The translations under genes were made by a program, and so were the position numbers. The notes below the pieces were generated by a model, which ran no database searches, was not told the origin of the DNA, and was given only the letters and a program-made list of their open reading frames with translations. From Solen grandis (lineage: Eukaryota > Mollusca > Bivalvia > Adapedonta > Solenidae), in NCBI GenBank assembly GCA_021229015.1, contig CM037788.1, positions 45,404,714 to 45,468,713 on the forward strand: a stretch of 64,000 nucleotides of DNA. Direction: 5' to 3'. Every line of letters starts with the position of its first letter. The first letter of the stretch is position 1. Positions 58,274 to 64,000 of the stretch are shown here, piece by piece.

Positions 58274-60276
58274 CAATAAAGAGATGCCACTTGCTATTTT
58301 ATTGGTTTGACTTTCATATGATTCTGTTGTTAGGCTACAATCACGACACTGGTGTCGCATTGAGTCGCAGTAACATTACGGAAGTCAGCAATTACGATAC
58401 TGTAGCTTCTAGCATGGCATCCATTTCAGGAACATCACCGTCGTTGGCTGTTTTCAAGATATTGGATTTTTTATGAAGACATGGAGACATTTGATATATG
58501 ACCATTTTGTTCTTAAAAATTTCATTTGCAACGCCTGGAAAACAAGATTGTATAATGTATAATTATTTATTCGAGACGCCTTTCAGTATAAGGCTATGTC
58601 GTAACCTAGTAAAGTATGCACTGCAAATGATAATAAACATGTTAAATGGACTCGGAATGTTGGCACTGTGTTGGAAAATCTTAAATGTATTAATTTATTT
58701 AAGATGCACAGTTGTGGAGTATGTCTCATAAACACGGGAAACAATTTCAATGGAAATTCTATAATAAACCCGAGTTGCCAAAATAAAATCCGCAGGATTT
58801 TGTCTCAATATATACCACGTAATTTATTTTCTTTTACTCCAGTGAAATCATTGTATCACTCTTTATACAATTGCTTATTAAAGATGAATTATTTTATTTA
58901 AACTGTTAAATACTTAAAAACTAGGATGCATTCGGTTTTGTTCACGAGTACCCATTTCACTGCATTGTCGTTATGGGTATAGAACCTTTGTTTTGGAAGT
59001 TTTCTACACTTACAAAACCCTTATAGTTCTTGTTTCTAAAAATCATTTCAGTTTTAATAAGAACTCTTTGTAGCTATATGCTCACGTGTTGTTTGACGTA
59101 TTGCTCATTCGCTGTAGAAAAAATACTCCGAAAGCCCGACTATATTTTTAGGTTGATGTATTGAAATTTGGATACACAAGATTACTACTAGATTATTACT
59201 GGATGGTATATTTAATTTTGAGTGCCGTTCGTATATAAAAAAAAAAAATAATATCATAACCCGACAGGTCTGTTCGAAAAATACGTAACATTTGATATTC
59301 CCTCTATATCCTTGTATCAATGTCGAACAATTCGAACGTTCTTCTTTACATGTAATTATCTGGAAGTATTCACCTCTTGAAATTTATATAAATTGAAAAC
59401 AATTTCTCGGGGTGCCTAATAGTAATTAGCCTGGCCATTTTAACAAGTAAGATAGAATGGATAGACATGTATATTGTGTATTTGTCGACAGGAAACTAAT
59501 TACATCTTGAAATTGAGAAATCTCTAGAGGTTTTGCATTCACAGAAAGTTATGTGAACGGCCATTAAGTTTCACCTAGAGTTTATTTTATGACTTTGTGA
59601 CCCACGTAGTAACACGATTATTGGAACAAGAAATACGAGGGTTGGTGTTTGGTACAGTATTGTTTATTTGCAAACGCTAGTCTTTTTATCGCCATTTTAT
59701 AAATATTATTTATAAATTATCTAATATTGTTTGACAACATATTACATTCAGTCTGTAAGATCGCTTTTGCATAAATATTTTCAATAAAACACTTCATCAT
59801 ATCTGCAGCTTCATATAAAAATACACACAATTGAACAAAATTCTTAAGCCCTTAAGAATCGTGCACCCATAACTGTAATAAAAGCAAAATATCTTGACAT
59901 TCTGGTAAACAACTGTCATTTCAAAACTTTATTACAATCATATGAAAATAAAATCACCCACATCCACTACCTATGAGGGAAATATATATGTCATGATTAG
60001 AACTCTTCCTATGATATAAAGGTGATATGATATGCTGTAAATAAACAAATTACCGGAAGTAGGTTGAGTCCCTACTTCTTATAAAACACTTCATTTTTAT
60101 GCAAAGGTGATGCAGTGTAAACACCTAAAATTGTTCACTGGTAATCTTTCTTTTCTGAAAATGATAAGAATTTTTTTTTAAACTACGTTATTTTAATGCC
60201 AGAATATGACACCTCTCTGAAAAAAAAATAGCATACGATAAGGCTCATATAAAGACTATTTATTTTTATTTCCAAG
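58274..60276. other. AT-rich stretch, no supported gene
   Basis: No family is recognised. Around 59640-59690, read on the minus strand, an AATAAA followed by ordinary sequence could be an mRNA end, but no coding exon joins it. Confidence 0.4.
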
Positions 60277-60446
60277 GTTGTAATCAGTCAGTCATTGGAA
60301 TATGTGTTGATGGAAGATGCAGGGACTGCAGGCAACAAGTGTCCTGTTCAAACAAATTCACGTTAGGATTTCCCTACCTTTGTTCCATCCCATTGTTAAA
60401 TGCTGTTCACCTCATAGTATACTTCCACGTGTCACTTTATTGTTGA
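60277..60446 (+). CDS. Possible terminal exon encoding a cysteine-rich segment
   Basis: A good acceptor (tatttatttttatttccaag) is followed by 55 codons to a TGA at 60444-60446. The peptide starts CNQSVIGICVDGRCRDC and continues RQQVSC, five cysteines in 23 residues, in a C-x8-C-x4-C-x2-C-x5-C spacing like small extracellular disulphide modules. It then turns hydrophobic (PLLNAVHLIVYF). No ATG, partner exon or domain family was identified. The 3' hydrophobic half may be chance. Confidence 0.25.
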
Positions 60447-61733
60447 AAATGTTTAAATAAATCATTAGGATCATATCAAAGAGAAATTATCATTGCTGTT
60501 AAATGTAAAAGTGTTTAAGTTAGTTCAAAAGTCTACAACCTCCCCGAACAGCCCATTTTGAGAACACAAAATTAACTTACGTGTATGTCAACCGCGATTA
60601 AGTTAACAACTTTCAGTTTTTCCAAAAAATAGATATTTCGTGCAGTCAGGAAAGACAAATTCAATGTTTTAAACGATATATCGCTTACGTTCACGTCCAT
60701 AAAAAGAAACCCAGTAGTATTCATGCTCTACTTTTAGTCCCAGTACAAAGCGGGTATTTATATAGTATATGACATAGACAAATATTTCATGTTTTGCTCT
60801 CTTTTACTTCATTTTGATATATTTCTATTATAGAATAAATCAGTACGTCCTGAATGCCGTAAATAAGAAACAAATTAGACTGTTTTGAGGAGTGTGATTT
60901 ATCATTTCCAAGGTAAAATATGTTTTTTTTTGTCATCTATATTCGTTACAAAACGAAGTATAGCCCTCTAAAATTCTAAGCTGTGTGTATGAATAAAAGA
61001 TGGAATGAACTAGGACCAAACCTAATATCATTAGTTTCACCCATTATTATTATTTCTATTTTAGGACGCTGAATGGAAGGAAGAAGCAGAATTACTGTTC
61101 TGTTTTAGATCCGTTTTTGCGTTTTACAATTTGAAAACTCCGTAAAGTGTTGATTAATTGTATATTCATCTCAGTACGTCATTCAATGAGGGAATAGATT
61201 TATATGATAAAACAATAAATAATTCATCGACAATTGTTTCCTTGTTGCGTAAATAGTAAATTAATAATTAGTTGTATATTGGTGTATATAGATACAATCT
61301 GTAAAAGTAATAATTATATCAATTATGATTGTTACTATCACTTGCTATGGACATACCGACATATACAATACATATTTATTTTATAGTACATTGTTTCTGT
61401 TTTCCTATAGTTGCCTTCCTTGCCTTCATATTATGAGAAATACTTTAGGACTTGAAATTTTAATACAGTGATTTGTATCTTCATATTGTGTTAGTATTGA
61501 CCATGGGCTACACAACTATTTACGCGCTCTGTTTGTTTATATATTTGTTTTGTTTGCCATGTAGTCTTCATACTGGTCAGATTCTCATGAAATATTTACA
61601 GTAGATGTAAGTAGTATTAGAATATTTGACTGTTCTCCATTCTTAAATATCTGAAAAGGTCAAGATCATATTTCAATATTTAGTTTTGTACCTCTTATAG
61701 TCAATAATATATATCAGTATTTCGAAGCTATGA
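60447..61733. other. AT-rich stretch without a supported feature
   Basis: No gene or repeat is recognised. Confidence 0.45.
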
Positions 61734-61762
61734 TATATATATATATATGTGTGTGTGTGTGT
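61734..61762. repeat. (TA)n(TG)n compound microsatellite
   Basis: A run of TA units passes directly into a run of TG units. Confidence 0.92.
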
Positions 61763-63121
61763 TTGGGACAGCGTGTTCAGATTTCGATAGGACTAACATC
61801 TTATGACGTCATTTTATTCCAGCACTAGGTTTGGCCGATATCAATCATTATGAAGCGTTTCTCACTTAATGTGCAAAATCATCGCTGGGTTTACAGCTTT
61901 AGTTTGTCTCGTGAATTGTCGCAAGAATGAATATATACTGTTTGAATACGTAAAATAATACACATTACAGATGGGTGATTATCTATTTTTTCTACCAAAT
62001 GGCCATTATGATATAAAATGTCAACAACAAATATTGGACATCAAAAGTAGCACTTTCTGATTCAATGTTCAAAAATGCATCATTTTGGATAGGTCTAATT
62101 TCATCTCGGTGTGTGTGGATCCCGTGGAACTGGAGAAAAAGAGTGAGGATTATAAAAATCGTTTTGTTTTATTGTATTTTGATTTCATAACACCTCAGAG
62201 GCAAAAAACATTTACTTTTCTTCTTTGTGTGCGAGAGTGGTTAGAGTTAAATAATTAATTTTCGGTTGAGAGTCGCGTATTAGGATATAAATAATTTAAA
62301 TACGATTAGCTTCAGATCTGAACACTGACTGATTTAGCTTGAAATGTGTACATCGCTTGCTAATTGCACTCATAAACGAAACTTTATATTCTACTTCTGT
62401 AACGTATGCATCGATATGACTTTGCTCAAGAGCATAAATGGAGTTCGTTTACTAGTTTTCATAATTTTAGAGACTTCGTCAACAGGAAATCTTTAGGGAC
62501 TCGTAACATTATTTGAATAATATATGTATTACCTTTAGGCATTTACAGTGTAAGAACAGTGAACGTGATTTTGGATCGAAAGGTTTGAGTCTAGTGGAAT
62601 TGTGAAATAAATGAAAATCAAATGTCTCATTCAGCACCAGCTGTGCATTTAAGCACATAAACTTACGCTGTCAGTTTCTTATTAGGAGTGATATTATGTC
62701 AGTCCTTCGTGTATTTCAACATATGAAAACTCACACAAATACCTGTCGAATGCTTGGACACGATTCAGCCTTTGATGTAAGTTCGCTCTCGGAACATAAT
62801 GGTTAACTGTCAGGAATCATAATGCTATTTATGAGTTTATATCAGTATTAGGTTCGGTCAGAAGTAAACTAATTTTGTTATGTAGTGCTTGAAAATCAAC
62901 ATAAAATGGTTATTCTCCCATTTAAAAGAAAGCTTCAGATCCTAGAAGAATGTGCATACGGCCATGTAAATATTCTAATTTCCCCACGGGTTCCAAACGC
63001 TAGGAAATTATGCCAATTTACGCCCCTGGTCATGCAATTAAAGTTTTAAATCTCGAAATCTAAAGTGTCGACACTCATTTATATATATAAACTTAATTTC
63101 AATTTGTCTGTGTAGATATGC
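61763..63121. other. AT-rich stretch without a supported feature
   Basis: No gene or repeat is recognised. Confidence 0.45.
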
Positions 63122-63123
63122 AA

Positions 63124-63154
<31 letters not shown>
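63122..63154. repeat. (AAAT)n microsatellite
   Basis: About eight AATA units. Confidence 0.95.
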
Positions 63155-63155
<1 letters not shown>

Positions 63156-64000
63156 ATTAAGGAACATGATACTGCCTATATCAAACTGTTTTCTAATCAG
63201 TAAACTGATTTTATTCACATAAAACATCCAAATACTGACGTAAAAAATATAAGTTAGTTCAATTGCATATACCAATCGAAAATCTGGGACTCTCTGAGAC
63301 CTACGGGAATAAAATATAATTAACATTAAAATAAACAGATGAACTAAGGGTAAAAACATATGTTTAATTTTAGTGCAGAAATAAGTATATTGCAAAACAT
63401 GTTCACGTCTAAACATGATAAAGCTGATGAATACGTACAGGTCTAAGAGTGGTGCAAGTAAGAATTTAATCTACTTGTTTTCCAGTAAATATATTGAGGA
63501 TGTTTCGTTTGTTTTCAGTAGATATGGATTATATCTCATCGAGTAGTGATATAATTTCATATATAAATTTGTTTCACTTTGAGGTGAGATATAACCCATA
63601 TTTATTCAGAACAAACACATTGTTTTTTTGTTGTTTTTTTTATGCCAACTGCTGCGACATTTCCATTATAAGTAAAAAAGAGTAGTCCTGGCAGATCTAT
63701 ATCATCTCACTATTTTTATCTCACTGATAGAAGACAGTATTTAACCAGTTAGCATAAAAAATAATTTCCACTTTAAATGTTGAACCTTTTCCTATAATCG
63801 GGATAAGGACTATAAACTGCTAAATACTATTGTGGTATAAGGGCCCTGACCTGACACAAGACGATAGTTGATGACAATAGCATAATTCGGTACCCAAGGT
63901 ACCTGACAAGGTCGACCCGGGGGTAGTCTGTAGAGGTCTCAAACACGATCTTCAGCTGGACAACTGTTATACCACCCGTAGCTATGTGCAACTAATTAGC
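63155..64000. other. AT-rich, then a GC-richer right edge
   Basis: From about 63838 ('gggccctgacctgacacaag') composition becomes clearly GC-richer up to the window end. This could be the start of a repeat or an exon that continues outside. It cannot be assigned from 160 bases. Confidence 0.35.

Noticed and set aside
57931..58476. 181-codon plus-strand open frame
   Set aside because: It crosses the 100-N gap, so more than half of it is not supported, and its start lies in a repeat.
59640..59690. Possible minus-strand polyadenylation site (also near 19280)
   Set aside because: AATAAA is frequent in DNA this rich in A+T, and no coding exon lies next to it.

Overview
This window is AT-rich (roughly two-thirds A+T) eukaryotic nuclear DNA with two 100-base assembly gaps, many interspersed repeats and almost no long open frames. 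I infer a marine bivalve mollusc, most likely a heterodont/venerid-type clam. The reasons are short LTR elements of the kind described in clams, the 'AACAAGAGGGCC' interspersed repeat seen across bivalve genomes, tRNA-derived SINEs, Crypton-like and Tc1/mariner relics, and several minisatellites. The species call is inference. No complete host gene is visible; the window is probably intergenic or intronic, and only a few short exon-like segments stand out.

Layout. 1-690: LINE reverse-transcriptase relic (minus) split by a solo LTR. 1056-3345: degenerate tandem repeats. 3462-4385: two SINEs. 5321-7428: a mariner-like relic, a near-perfect hairpin element and a frameshifted Crypton-type tyrosine-recombinase relic. 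8074-8173: gap. 9715-17215: three tandem arrays (24 x 25 bp, 3 x 43 bp, about 22 x 76 bp), a degenerate repeat block, a truncated SINE and a second hairpin element. 21690-23036: an interspersed repeat ending in a hairpin, a SINE with target duplications, and an AAb-type tandem array. 26565-27675: a complex foldback block of repeated palindromes. 29190-31308: SINE-like sequence and a LINE relic. 35455-38664: C/G runs, a repeat with oestrogen-response-element-like palindromes, a SINE, and a complete miniature LTR element. 40589-40784: a MITE. 44579-46790: a Tc1-like relic with a LINE fragment nested in it. 47523-49240: a second complete miniature LTR element and a LINE relic. 49681-52100: an old 1.1-1.3 kb tandem duplication. 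52622-53290: a minisatellite with a MITE inserted cleanly into it. 55345-60446: isolated exon-like segments, another SINE and the second gap.

The most interesting system is the miniature LTR retrotransposon (TRIM type). Two intact copies have about 140-bp TG...CA repeats, a primer-binding site complementary to a tRNA-Leu 3' end, a purine tract and exact 4-bp target duplications (ATGT and CAAG). Each LTR also carries a tRNA-like unit with A and B boxes of a Pol III promoter and starts with a 7-bp-stem hairpin. It has no coding capacity, so it must borrow enzymes. Other signals worth following are the foldback array, two SINE families with different heads but a shared 3' tail, the 1.1-kb duplication and a few exon-like segments. 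All domain and family calls come from reading translated motifs by eye; no database search was possible.
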